The translations under genes were made by a program, and so were the position numbers. The notes under the pieces were generated by a model. The model saw only the letters and a list, made by a program, of their open reading frames with translations, was not told where the DNA came from and made no database searches. Below, piece by piece: positions 12,566 to 19,835 of a stretch of DNA of 40,119 nt. Source of the DNA: a virus; the IMG/VR virus record IMGVR_UViG_3300010396_000032, positions 1 to 40,119 of that record. The stretch is one strand, 5' to 3'. How positions within the stretch are numbered: the stretch's first letter is position 1; each line of letters opens with the position of its first letter.

Positions 12566-12772
12566 ATGTTTCAATTAACGGAAGAATCGAAGTGTTCGGA
12601 CTGCGGCAAAGTGGCACCCATAGGCGCTCAGTTGGTCGGACAGGCGTCGATTCCCAAAGGCGATCGCTGGTTCCGCGAACATTGGACCTGCGGGCATGAA
12701 TCGCTTCACTGCGACAAAGAGGACTGCGGCGAGCGATGCCCGGAATGCGGATGCACGGAAGCCTATACCTGA
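12566..12772 (+). CDS. Small zinc-ribbon protein
   Basis: 68 residues; AGGAGCGAG upstream of the ATG. Cys pairs KCSDCGK (residues 9-12), WTCGHE, HCDKEDCGERCPECGC and a His suggest two zinc sites typical of small nucleic-acid-binding zinc ribbons. It is the last plus-strand gene of the hairpin-separated set, and its end overlaps the end of the convergent HTH gene by 10 bp. Confidence 0.7.
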   Translation: MFQLTEESKCSDCGKVAPIGAQLVGQASIPKGDRWFREHWTCGHESLHCDKEDCGERCPECGCTEAYT

Positions 12773-12984
12773 GCAGGCCGGCCACGGGGCGGCCGCTTGA
12801 ACGATTTGAGGTCTTTCTCTCGGACAAGGAAAGTGCGTTTGGGTCCGCTGCCGGCGACCACGACAGGAAGCAGCCCGGCCGCGGTCCACTTCTGAACGGC
12901 GCTGAGCGAGCATTCCAGGCGGCCGGCCACGTCCTGGAGCGTGAGAAGCCCGACGCTGGATAAAGGGATTTCGACGATCGACAT
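12763..12984 (-). CDS. Excisionase-like HTH protein
   Basis: 73 residues from the ATG at 12984 (GAGGAGAA about 8 nt upstream). Residues about 12-60 form a MerR/excisionase-type winged HTH (LLTLQDVAGRLECSLSAVQKWTAAGLLPVV...KRTFLVREKDLKSFKR) of the HTH_17 group. It shares the strand with the integrase and diverges from the sigma-like regulator. The palindromes at 13015-13086 lie in its promoter region. A role as excisionase or lysis-lysogeny switch regulator is inferred. Confidence 0.6.
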   Translation of the reverse strand: MSIVEIPLSSVGLLTLQDVAGRLECSLSAVQKWTAAGLLPVVVAGSGPKRTFLVREKDLKSFKRPPRGRPAQV

Positions 12985-13014
12985 TTCGCAGTTCTCCTCG
13001 ACTTCAAAGTATCT

Positions 13015-13086
13015 TACGCGGGCCGCAGAAATAAATCCAGAAAAAATGGCCGACTGGCCTTGCCAAAAGATACGCGGACCGCGTAT
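13015..13086. promoter_or_regulatory. Operator pair in the HTH/sigma-like divergent region
   Basis: A perfect 17-bp palindrome ATACGCGGACCGCGTAT (13070-13086) and an imperfect second copy TACGCGGGCCGC (13015-13026) lie about 56 bp apart upstream of the minus-strand HTH gene. Two copies of one palindrome in a divergent promoter are typical repressor operators; which protein binds them is unknown. Confidence 0.6.
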
Positions 13087-13111
13087 ATTAAATGCGTGGG
13101 GATGAGTGATC

Positions 13112-13143
13112 TTTGACAACTTGACGCGGCCGGTGATGTCAAA
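13112..13143. repeat. Inverted repeat TTTGACA / TGTCAAA
   Basis: TTTGACA (13112-13118) and TGTCAAA (13137-13143) are exact complements 18 bp apart. The left arm includes TTGACA, the consensus -35 hexamer, on the plus strand. Candidate operator or promoter for the sigma-like gene at 13230. Confidence 0.45.
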
Positions 13144-13229
13144 ACCGGCGGGCCACGGCGGACCGGTGGCAAGGACAGAAGGGCGGCGTGTGCTGCTCGT
13201 CCTGCGGAAGGGCTTTCAAGGGGTTCAAC

Positions 13230-13700
13230 ATGGATCGCTTCACGCTTGAAATCTTCCCGGTGGTGGTTCGATTCGCGGCCCTGTGCTTCAAGTGCCCGGA
13301 TCAACAGTCGATGGCCCTTACCTTCGCGTGGCATAGCTGGTTCACGGCCGAACCGGAAAAGCAAAGCTTGCCCGCGTCGGTTTGGGCTCGAATCGGCGTC
13401 ATGCGGGTTCGGGGCGAACGCGACCTGCCGGGCATCCGATCAAAGTTCCGCGACGCTTTGCACAAGGCTCAACGGTGCGGAACGATGGAAGGGTTGCCCG
13501 ACAGATACCCTGGACCGGAGCAAATCGCGATGGACCGCGAGCGGTACACCGTGGTGCTAAACAACGCCACGGACCGCGAGCGGGTTCTCATCGAACGCTT
13601 CGAATCCGGAGCGAGAACCGGTGACGTGGCCAAAGAGTTCGGAATCTCGGCCGGCCGCGTCAGTCAACTCCGCCGGAAGCTGATGGGACTGGACAGATGA
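13230..13700 (+). CDS. Sigma-factor-like HTH protein of planctomycete type
   Basis: 156 residues from ATG 13230 (AAGGGG about 6 nt upstream; the frame is open to 13188). The N-terminal part (FPVVVRFAALCFKCPDQQSMALTFAWHSWF...RIGVMRVRGERD) and middle (SKFRDALHKAQR) follow the layout of a compact sigma-70/ECF-like family common in planctomycete genomes. The C-terminal HTH (ATDRERVLIERFESGARTGDVAKEFGISAGRVSQLRRKLM) is region-4-like. It could direct RNA polymerase to a phage promoter, and the TGAAAC-containing box before late genes is an obvious candidate target (inference). Some residues outside the HTH diverge, so a pure regulator is also possible. Confidence 0.65.
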   Translation: MDRFTLEIFPVVVRFAALCFKCPDQQSMALTFAWHSWFTAEPEKQSLPASVWARIGVMRVRGERDLPGIRSKFRDALHKAQRCGTMEGLPDRYPGPEQIAMDRERYTVVLNNATDRERVLIERFESGARTGDVAKEFGISAGRVSQLRRKLMGLDR

Positions 13701-13922
13701 ACCAACGGGGCAAGGATGCCCCGTCTTCATTTCGACGGCTTCGGCCTCGGCGATCGCCAGCTTGACGGCCAGGTAATCCAAGGCCACGTCCTTGAAGCGG
13801 CGCCAATGCTGCGCGGCGAATTCGTGAGCGGCTTCCTCGTCGGCGGGGTTCTGCCGCAAGCGATGCCGAAAAGCGAATAGCTTGGCGTGAATGCGCACGT
13901 CATCGTGCGAGAGCGGTTTCAT
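13557..13922 (-). CDS. Possible helical protein, convergent with the sigma-like gene
   Basis: Up to 121 residues. The first 75 look coding (SHDDVRIHAKLFAFRHRLRQNPADEEAAHEFAAQHWRRFKDVALDYLAVKLAIAEAEAVE). The last 48 codons lie antisense to the sigma-like gene and look like its shadow, so the real end is in doubt. It sits directly downstream of the integrase on the same strand. Kept at moderate confidence because the upstream half fills an otherwise empty stretch. Confidence 0.45.
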   Translation of the reverse strand: MKPLSHDDVRIHAKLFAFRHRLRQNPADEEAAHEFAAQHWRRFKDVALDYLAVKLAIAEAEAVEMKTGHPCPVGSSVQSHQLPAELTDAAGRDSELFGHVTGSRSGFEAFDENPLAVRGVV

Positions 13923-13985
13923 GCGGTTCTCCAGGAATGGGAACGAAGCATGAGATAATGCCGCGGAAGTGCGCGGATTTTAGCG

Positions 13986-14966
13986 CTATCCGACTTTCGC
14001 CATGACTTCGCGGGCCAAGTCGCGATCTTGCTCCGCGTAGATTTGCGTCGTGGCGACCTCTCGGTGGCCGCCGCACACGCGGCTCGCTTCGAGGCCGAAT
14101 GTCTTGCGCAATTCGGTGAGGCGATTGTGCCGCAAACGGTTGGGCGCCCAGATCGGCACCTTGGCCCGGAGGCACGCCCGGCGAATCGCCTGGCGGTAGC
14201 TGGCCACCGTGTAATGGGACGCGGAGCGTTGCGTCGTGAATACATACGCCGACGGATCATCAGTCAGGAACGGCTTGAGAATCGACTGACATTTTGGACC
14301 GAGATACACGATCCGTTCCAACTCCTCGCGCTCGTCGTCGTTGTGGTGCTCCGTCTTGTAGCTGCGCGGCCGATACTCCCAAACTGTCCCGCTCATGTCG
14401 ATGTCGGCCTGGCGAAGCTGCACAACGTCTTGAGGCCGGCAGCCGGCGAGCTTCTGGACGTCGATCATGGCCCGGACAGTGCGAGGCACGTCGATCCCCG
14501 CAATGTGTTCGTCGGGGACTGGCTTCACGCGACCGGTTTCGCGCGCTTGCGATTTGCCGCGCTTCAGACCTTTGACCCTGAGAATCGCGTTGTGTACTTC
14601 GACGGGCAGCATCTCCTCCTCGACGGCCCACGCGAACATTCGCCGCACGCGACCGATCAACTTGTTGACGCACTTTCGCGCGAGGCCCTTCCGCACGACG
14701 TGAATTTCCCAGGCGACGTTCCCCTTCTCGTCGGTCACCTTGCGCCGGCGCGTGATCTCGTGCGCGATCATCGCGTCGCGCACTTCCTTCAGTTTTCGCG
14801 GCGAGAATTCGACGGCGGGCGAGGAGCCGAAAAGACGTTCGACGAAGCTGAGCGCCAGCTTGATGGCGTGGACCTCGCTCGTCGGCTTGCCGCCCTTCAC
14901 GTAGTACCCCTGAGCGTGACGCATGTAGGTCGCGATCACGTCAGTGATGGTGAGTTGGGCAGGCAT
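13986..14966 (-). CDS. int: Tyrosine integrase (site-specific recombinase)
   Basis: 326 residues. The N-terminal SAM-like core-binding domain runs to about residue 130 (ITDVIATYMRHAQGYY...NKLIGRVRRMFAWAVEEEMLP). The catalytic domain has the first Arg in KLAGCRPQDVVQLRQADID, a Lys in the beta hairpin (RSYKTEHH), the second box in PNRLRHNRLTELRKTFGLEASRVCGGH and the nucleophile Tyr in TQIYAEQD. The first His of the classic H-x-x-R box is Asn here, a variant I recall from planctomycete integrases. It integrates and, with a directionality factor, excises the phage at the attP core, likely the tRNA-Pro segment at 96-147. Unusually, that site is 14 kb away. Confidence 0.93.
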   Translation of the reverse strand: MPAQLTITDVIATYMRHAQGYYVKGGKPTSEVHAIKLALSFVERLFGSSPAVEFSPRKLKEVRDAMIAHEITRRRKVTDEKGNVAWEIHVVRKGLARKCVNKLIGRVRRMFAWAVEEEMLPVEVHNAILRVKGLKRGKSQARETGRVKPVPDEHIAGIDVPRTVRAMIDVQKLAGCRPQDVVQLRQADIDMSGTVWEYRPRSYKTEHHNDDEREELERIVYLGPKCQSILKPFLTDDPSAYVFTTQRSASHYTVASYRQAIRRACLRAKVPIWAPNRLRHNRLTELRKTFGLEASRVCGGHREVATTQIYAEQDRDLAREVMAKVG

Positions 14967-15038
14967 ATGACGATCTAGGGCGCACGGTAAAAGCCATCAA
15001 TCAATTTGGAATCAGACAATGTGGGCGAGAGGGCGAAA

Positions 15039-15242
15039 TCATTCGCCCTGGGCGGAGTTTGCCGGTTGCGCGGCCGAAGCGTATTGCTGCAAGCGTTCGC
15101 CGACGAACTGCAGGTCTTCGAGCGATTCGCGGAGAATTCCGCCCCATTCCAAGTCGCCCTCGGCCTCGATCGCCTTTTTGATACTGCGGATCGCGGCCTG
15201 CACTTGTCGGGCGGCGGTGCAATGGCGCTCGCTGTTGCTCAT
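15039..15242 (-). CDS. Small helical protein at the end of the late operon
   Basis: 67 residues; GGGAGAACGG precedes the ATG. One long amphipathic helix pair (AARQVQAAIRSIKKAIEAEGDLEWGGILRESLEDLQFVGERLQQYA). Its stop codon lies in a hairpin AGGGCGAA-ATCA-TTCGCCCT (about 15029-15048) that may end late transcripts. Function unknown; could be a lysis accessory or a regulator. Confidence 0.65.
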   Translation of the reverse strand: MSNSERHCTAARQVQAAIRSIKKAIEAEGDLEWGGILRESLEDLQFVGERLQQYASAAQPANSAQGE

Positions 15243-15314
15243 CCGTTCTCCCGAAAGAAAGGGACCGATCGGCCTCTGCCGCCCCTAGGCATCGGACCGA
15301 CCGGCCCCAGGTCT

Positions 15315-16697
15315 TTACGCCGCCAGGCTGAACTCGAGCTGGCGCTCGAAGCCTGGGGCATCGATCGTCGAGGAAGTGGCGCCGAAGAGCGCAACGATCT
15401 CCATGACGAACTGCATGATCGCGGGGCCATTGGTAATCAACCACTGGAGCCAGCCGCCTGCAGGCGCTTGCTTGCCCTGGTTAGGAAGCGTGAGTCCGGC
15501 GTCGCTCAGGCCGCCTGCGAGCAGATTGTCCGTGAGAATGTCGCTCGCATACTGCTGAGCATCGGCGCGGCTCTTGCCGGCCTTTACGGCTTGGCGCACG
15601 AACTGCGCGCGAAGGTAGTCCCCGATCAGTGAAGGCATGGAAGTGACCACCGGCGGCGGCGTCGGCGGCACCGGCGGGACGATCGGCCCCGGAGGCGTCG
15701 GCGGGGTTGGCGGCGTCGGGGGCGTCGGCGGTGCCGGATCGGGCAACGGAGGAATCTGACCGTTGGCGATCAACTGCAGGTCCGCCGCGAGCGTAGCCGC
15801 GTTGAGCCCGCTCGGCGAAAGGTTCGTCGAGGAAATCCAGTCCGGCGTCAGGGACGTGTACGTCTCGTCGATCCATTGCGTGCTCGTGAACGCCGCATTC
15901 AGAATCCGGCGTTTGCCGCCCCAGGTCGCGATCCACACGCCCTGCGAATCGTAGCCGAAGGCCTGGACCTCATGACCGCCCACGATCGACGTATCGGTCG
16001 GCGCCCAGTCACTGCCCTCCGCGGATTGGTACCAAGCGTTGGGAAGGTTCAACCCGACGTTGACGGTCCCGAAAATCGCGATGCCGGCCCGCACCTGGTC
16101 GAGGTTGGTGTTGTCGATCGACACTGCGCCGGAGATCTTGTGGATGACGCCATTGACGGACAGGCCGTGAGACTGCTGGTACTGGTTGACCGCGCTCATG
16201 TCGCAGCCGTTGTCGCCGCGGCCGCACGCCGACTGATAGCTCTGGTAAACCTCGTCGTCGGTGCCGAAGACTTCGGTGCCCTTGGCGTTCGCGCTCAAAA
16301 TGCCGATGGCGTGGTACCGCGAAGCGATCACGCAGTCGCCGTATTGATCGTTGAGGTACATCCTCGCGATCACGTTCGGCGCCTTGGCCGACCAGTCGAC
16401 GGAGGCCGGTAGCGGAGCCGTTCGTTTCGCCGCGTCCAGGTGTTTGCTCATGCGCGGGAAGTACCTTGTCTTACCGTCTTGGCCGACCACTGCCCGGAAA
16501 TGCCCGTAATCGTATTGCTGCTTCGGCTTGGCCCGGCCGACCCAGGCGAGATTGCCTTTGGCGACCGGCAGGTTGCCGTCGCAACACTTCGGTCCCGCGG
16601 CCCGCGCTTCGCGGGGCGTTTGCGGCGGGGTCGGCGGATTGGCGGTGATCGAAGAACAGGCGAACGCGAAGCCGAGCAACAGAAGCAATCGTTTCAA
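15315..16697 (-). CDS. Secreted papain/C39-fold cysteine protease-like protein, putative lysis or virion enzyme
   Basis: 460 residues from a TTG at 16697, chosen because CTGGAGG lies 5-9 nt upstream and a signal sequence (KRLLLLLGFAFACSS) follows. Residues about 95-260 have LNDQYGDCVIASRYHAIGI (Gln and Cys of a papain-type active site), GGHEVQAFGYDSQGVWIATWGG (His) and a following Trp, as in C1/C39 cysteine peptidases. A Pro/Thr-rich linker (PPTPPTPPTPP) and a C-terminal helical part with a hydrophobic stretch (WLQWLITNGPAIMQFVMEIVALFG) follow. The neighbours upstream are three small membrane proteins, as in a lysis cassette. No peptidoglycan hydrolase was recognised in the window. Confidence 0.7.
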   Translation of the reverse strand: MKRLLLLLGFAFACSSITANPPTPPQTPREARAAGPKCCDGNLPVAKGNLAWVGRAKPKQQYDYGHFRAVVGQDGKTRYFPRMSKHLDAAKRTAPLPASVDWSAKAPNVIARMYLNDQYGDCVIASRYHAIGILSANAKGTEVFGTDDEVYQSYQSACGRGDNGCDMSAVNQYQQSHGLSVNGVIHKISGAVSIDNTNLDQVRAGIAIFGTVNVGLNLPNAWYQSAEGSDWAPTDTSIVGGHEVQAFGYDSQGVWIATWGGKRRILNAAFTSTQWIDETYTSLTPDWISSTNLSPSGLNAATLAADLQLIANGQIPPLPDPAPPTPPTPPTPPTPPGPIVPPVPPTPPPVVTSMPSLIGDYLRAQFVRQAVKAGKSRADAQQYASDILTDNLLAGGLSDAGLTLPNQGKQAPAGGWLQWLITNGPAIMQFVMEIVALFGATSSTIDAPGFERQLEFSLAA

Positions 16698-16728
16698 GGG
16701 ACACCTCCAGGAGTGGAACAGTGGTCGG

Positions 16729-16890
16729 TTACTGCGGGATCGGGGGCGGCAACGGGATTGGTTGATGGGCATGAATCGCGTTCCACGCCATGACGGCCCA
16801 GGCCAAGAAGGCGCTGGCCCAGGCGAAGTACGCGTGATTGCGCCGGCACCAGGCGGCCGCGGCGGCGACGAACGTGAAGAACCGGGTCAT
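16729..16890 (-). CDS. Small membrane protein (53 aa)
   Basis: ATG at 16890 overlaps the stop of the preceding small gene (ATGA). The sequence starts TRFFTFVAAAAAWCRRNHAY and continues FAWASAFLAWAVMAWNAI, then a Pro-rich tail (HQPIPLPPPIPQ). Two short hydrophobic segments separated by basic residues resemble holin- or spanin-like small phage proteins. Too short for standard gene finding, but the coupling on both sides supports it. Confidence 0.6.
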   Translation of the reverse strand: MTRFFTFVAAAAAWCRRNHAYFAWASAFLAWAVMAWNAIHAHQPIPLPPPIPQ

Positions 16891-16985
16891 TGCGGTGCTC
16901 GATGGAAACGGAGGAAGACCTTGGCGGCGGCGATCGCCGCCGTCACCGAGCCGACCATCAACGTGATCGATTGGATCAATGACAT
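16887..16985 (-). CDS. Very small membrane peptide (32 aa)
   Basis: ATG at 16985, TGA at 16887-16889. It encodes SLIQSITLMVGSVTAAIAAA followed by a basic end (KVFLRFHRAPQ): one hydrophobic helix with a positive C-terminus. It lies 2 bp after the stop of the four-helix membrane protein and overlaps the next gene by ATGA. A holin or antiholin-like peptide is possible from position only. Confidence 0.5.
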   Translation of the reverse strand: MSLIQSITLMVGSVTAAIAAAKVFLRFHRAPQ

Positions 16986-16987
16986 GG

Positions 16988-17422
16988 TCAGGCCCTCCCC
17001 GCGAGAGGGTGTTGACACAGGACGAACCGCCCCATCAGGCCGCCGGCGACGAGCGCGGCGAGCATCAACGCAGCGAATTTCAGTTGGTTGCTGGGGTCGA
17101 GCACATTCGAGGAAACCGCTTCGCCCTCGCCGGCGAGAATGATGATGAGCGCGGCGAAGATCGGCGACAACCCGAGCACCATGCGGGCTAGCATTTCGTG
17201 ACTTGCCGGCATCACGATCGCGGACGACGGGAAGAACACGTGGCCGAGGAACGCACCGAAGGCATAAGCGGTCGAGTGCGCGACCAGCGGGTACTTCACT
17301 CGGATGGCTAGCATGACCGCGCTAATCGTGGCCGCGTTGCCGCCGAGCCAATACAGGAGCACGTCCAAGAGCCCGAGGGCGGGCAGGATCGCGGCGACGA
17401 TGAAGGCGGTCCGGCGATACAT
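16988..17422 (-). CDS. Polytopic membrane protein, holin candidate
   Basis: 144 residues with about four hydrophobic helices: residues 6-28 (AFIVAAILPALGLLDVLLYW), about 50-66, 80-100 (ARMVLGLSPIFAALIIILA) and 113-132 (FAALMLAALVAGGLMGRF). The ATG at 17422 has no Shine-Dalgarno but lies exactly 4 nt after the GCATGATGC of the bipartite element at 17427-17498. Position just ahead of small membrane peptides and the secreted protease suggests a holin-type role; no holin family was recognised. Confidence 0.65.
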   Translation of the reverse strand: MYRRTAFIVAAILPALGLLDVLLYWLGGNAATISAVMLAIRVKYPLVAHSTAYAFGAFLGHVFFPSSAIVMPASHEMLARMVLGLSPIFAALIIILAGEGEAVSSNVLDPSNQLKFAALMLAALVAGGLMGRFVLCQHPLAGRA

Positions 17423-17426
17423 ACCG

Positions 17427-17498
17427 GCATCATGCGGCCGGCCTCTGGCGCGGAGAAGTTGGTGCCGAGGAGATTGGTGCGGGTAGTTTCAGGGGGTA
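17427..17498 (-). promoter_or_regulatory. Bipartite late element, copy A
   Basis: Minus strand TACCCCCTGAAACT (17498-17485), 49 bp, GCATGATGC (17435-17427), then 4 nt and the ATG at 17422. The upstream gene's TGA stop lies inside the first box. Identical box and spacing in copies B, C, E and F. Confidence 0.75.
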
Positions 17499-18601
17499 TC
17501 GGAGGGCGTGTAATCGGGGCACGTCGAGCACATCGGGAGCGCCGCCCGCTGGTTGCCGCGGGTGCAGGTCTCGCGGGAGTCGGACGGGTGCAGGCAATGT
17601 CGGACGTGGTTCTGCTCGGCGACGGCGGTGCAACACGAGGTGCAGAATTCAACGACCGAACCTTCCCACTTGCACGCCTTCTTTGCGTGCGTCGGCGAAG
17701 GATGCGATGCTGTAGCCAGCGATTTCCCGTCGGCCAGACTGAAGACATACATGGCTGGATCGGAGGGAACCGTGCTCTTGAAGATTACTGTTGAACCATC
17801 GATTTTCACGCAAACGAATCCAAAAGGAAAAGCACCGGTGAGGAACCAACCTTGGAAACCGCAACAGGCATTCATCGGAATTCCCATCACATCGAACGCC
17901 GCGCATCCTCCGCTCCAGGTCGAGAAGAAAGTGCCGTCGTTTCCCGTGCCTGTCGCGACAAGTTTCACGCTGGTTCCAACGGCGATCTTCGGACACAAAG
18001 GATATTCCAATGGCGGAGGCGACGGAGGAAGAGGCGAAGCTCCATCGCAACCCGAATCGGTCTCGGTTACGGCCACCTGGACACTTCCGTCACCGAACCG
18101 TGAGTCCCCAAGAGCCGCGCCAAAAACCGGCAATCGCGAATCCCCATCGGCTTGTCCAATCGCAAAGAACAACCCGGATGGCCCCGCGAAAATGGGCGGG
18201 ATCGCGAAGAATCCTGCGATCGACACCTGCCAGCCAGAGGCGACGAAGGAGTTTCCGTCGTTCGAACATGTCGCGACTGACACTGGCGAGAATGCTCCAC
18301 CAAGGGCCAGGATGCCGCCTCCGGGCAATGCGAGTATTTTTCTCCAATCCGTGTTCACCCAACTACTGATGCCGTCGAAGTTCACCGCGCCGCCTGGGGA
18401 GGCAGATCCAGGGCTCACCGTAATGGCTGTGCCGTCGAGTGGAGCGTAGATGCCCGTGGCCCCGTAAAGGCGGACGCACAAGTTCGAGGGAGTGGAACGA
18501 CAAGGCACGGGGCTCGGGCCGCCGCAACAGATCGGGCCGCCCATCCCCTTGCAGCAGCACGGGCAATTGACGACTTGGGTGGTGATGACCGGGGGCATCA
18601 G
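17489..18601 (-). CDS. Cys-rich putative virion protein
   Basis: 370 residues from the ATG in a TGATG overlap with the preceding gene. The N-terminus is unusually rich in Cys (CPCCCKGMGGPICCGGPSPVPC), as is the C-terminus (ACKWEGSVVEFCTSCCTAVAEQ, CSTCPDY). The middle is beta-rich with repeated Gly/Ser/Val strands (LGGAFSPVSVATCSNDGNSF). It lies in the tail-fibre end of the late operon. Probably a tail tip or decoration protein stabilised by disulfides or metal; no homologue named. Its stop codon overlaps the late element. Confidence 0.65.
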   Translation of the reverse strand: MMPPVITTQVVNCPCCCKGMGGPICCGGPSPVPCRSTPSNLCVRLYGATGIYAPLDGTAITVSPGSASPGGAVNFDGISSWVNTDWRKILALPGGGILALGGAFSPVSVATCSNDGNSFVASGWQVSIAGFFAIPPIFAGPSGLFFAIGQADGDSRLPVFGAALGDSRFGDGSVQVAVTETDSGCDGASPLPPSPPPLEYPLCPKIAVGTSVKLVATGTGNDGTFFSTWSGGCAAFDVMGIPMNACCGFQGWFLTGAFPFGFVCVKIDGSTVIFKSTVPSDPAMYVFSLADGKSLATASHPSPTHAKKACKWEGSVVEFCTSCCTAVAEQNHVRHCLHPSDSRETCTRGNQRAALPMCSTCPDYTPSDTP

Positions 18602-19254
18602 AGTGTCTTCACGGAGAGGTTGGAACCCGTCACCTGGAGCGTGGTCTTGGTGACGCTCAATGTGCACGCGTCGGAATCGAACGAGGCGTCGGTAACGACA
18701 GAAAACGTGATCGATTGGACTGCGCCGCCGCCGCCCAGGAGCACCACGGCCCATTTGAGTCCGGTCCCGGTATCTTTCCAGAGGATCGGCACGCCGCCGG
18801 CTGAATCGCTGGTCAGAGCGGCGCTATTGCCATCCGCGGGCAAGGCGAAGCCGTGCGTCGGGTCGGAGACGTTGATCTGCACGACAGCGGCGCCGGCGAT
18901 GATGCCTTCGCCGATCTCGCCCGGCGCGAGCGATCCGGCGAGAATGGCGAACGGGCCTACGGCCGTCGGCGTGGTGGCAAGGAAGAGCGGCTCGTCGATG
19001 GCGTCGAGCGGCCGCGACGTGGGCGGCGCCGGCATGTTCCCGAAGCCGACGACGCTGAACTCGGGCAACTCGGGCCCAGAATTGAACACCCAAATCCGGC
19101 ACGACGGCGTTAGCTTCGAATCGAGTACCCCACCGGTTGCCGTGCCGTACTTCCGGCGTGAATAATCCTGGCCAGCCTTCAGCAGGCCGTTCCAGGTGCG
19201 CGCGGTGACCTGAATCTGGCCATTCTGTTGTACGGGCTGGTAGGGATCAGCCAT
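18598..19254 (-). CDS. Putative tail/virion protein
   Basis: 218 residues. It starts MADPYQPVQQNGQIQVTART and continues WNGLLKAGQDYSRRKY, a start I associate with planctomycete phage and prophage tail-region proteins. The body is beta-rich with Thr/Val/Gly (ILAGSLAPGEIGEGIIAGAAVVQI, GVPILWKDTGTGLKWAVVLLGGGG). ATG overlaps the stop of 19247-19477 and its end is TGATG-coupled to the next gene. Likely a virion surface or fibre-attachment protein. Confidence 0.7.
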   Translation of the reverse strand: MADPYQPVQQNGQIQVTARTWNGLLKAGQDYSRRKYGTATGGVLDSKLTPSCRIWVFNSGPELPEFSVVGFGNMPAPPTSRPLDAIDEPLFLATTPTAVGPFAILAGSLAPGEIGEGIIAGAAVVQINVSDPTHGFALPADGNSAALTSDSAGGVPILWKDTGTGLKWAVVLLGGGGAVQSITFSVVTDASFDSDACTLSVTKTTLQVTGSNLSVKTL

Positions 19255-19477
19255 GACGGCCCTCGAAGGACTTACGCACGATTTCCTCGACCGAGCCCCG
19301 GAGCGGTCGAGGCAAGACGATCCGCGCGGCGACGACGAGCGCCGCGGCAGCCCGCCGGCTGAACCACGCCGATCGGCCGGAGGTGATTCGCCGCCAGGCG
19401 TAAGTGCCGAAGAAGAAGCCGGCCCGCGACAATTCGGCCGCAAGCTTGCAACGGACCAACCAGATACTACCTCTCAT
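19247..19477 (-). CDS. Small basic protein
   Basis: 76 residues; overlaps its upstream neighbour by 11 bp and its downstream neighbour by 8 bp. Arg/Ala-rich with aromatic patches (GFFFGTYAWRRITSGRSAWFSRRAAAALVVAARIVLP). One weak hydrophobic segment. Function unknown; kept because of tight packing in the operon. Confidence 0.5.
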   Translation of the reverse strand: MRGSIWLVRCKLAAELSRAGFFFGTYAWRRITSGRSAWFSRRAAAALVVAARIVLPRPLRGSVEEIVRKSFEGRHG

Positions 19478-19835
19478 GGCATTCCACCGGTGGCGAAGGA
19501 GTGACGGTCAAAAACCCCCAGACGAGCACTGCTCGCTGACCGACGTTGGTGCGCTGCACTTCCCACGAATAGACTTTTTCTCGCGGCCTCGGCGTGGTGC
19601 ACGCGGGGAGCGGGCCCACGGTCGCAGCGTAGGTGCGCTCCGCCGCATCCGTGACGACGACTGTCGCGGGAATCGACGTAGGGTTGTCAGTGTCCCACGC
19701 GACGGTGCCGGTCTCATCCCAGCCGACGAACCGCAGCGCCGCGCCGGCCAGCGACTGGACCGCGAAGATCGTCCCGTAGACCTCGGCGTCCTCGTAATCG
19801 AACACTTCGCACTTGTAGGGGGCGCGTTGTTTCAT
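19467..19835 (-). CDS. Hypothetical late protein
   Basis: 122 residues, beta-rich and without signal sequence: YKCEVFDYEDAEVYGTIFAV, ALRFVGWDETGTVAWDTDN, then RTYAATVGPL and a C-terminal WEVQRTNVGQRAVLVWGFLTV. It starts with an ATG 4 bp inside the previous gene. Probably a small virion or fibre-associated protein. Confidence 0.6.
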   Translation of the reverse strand: MKQRAPYKCEVFDYEDAEVYGTIFAVQSLAGAALRFVGWDETGTVAWDTDNPTSIPATVVVTDAAERTYAATVGPLPACTTPRPREKVYSWEVQRTNVGQRAVLVWGFLTVTPSPPVECHER

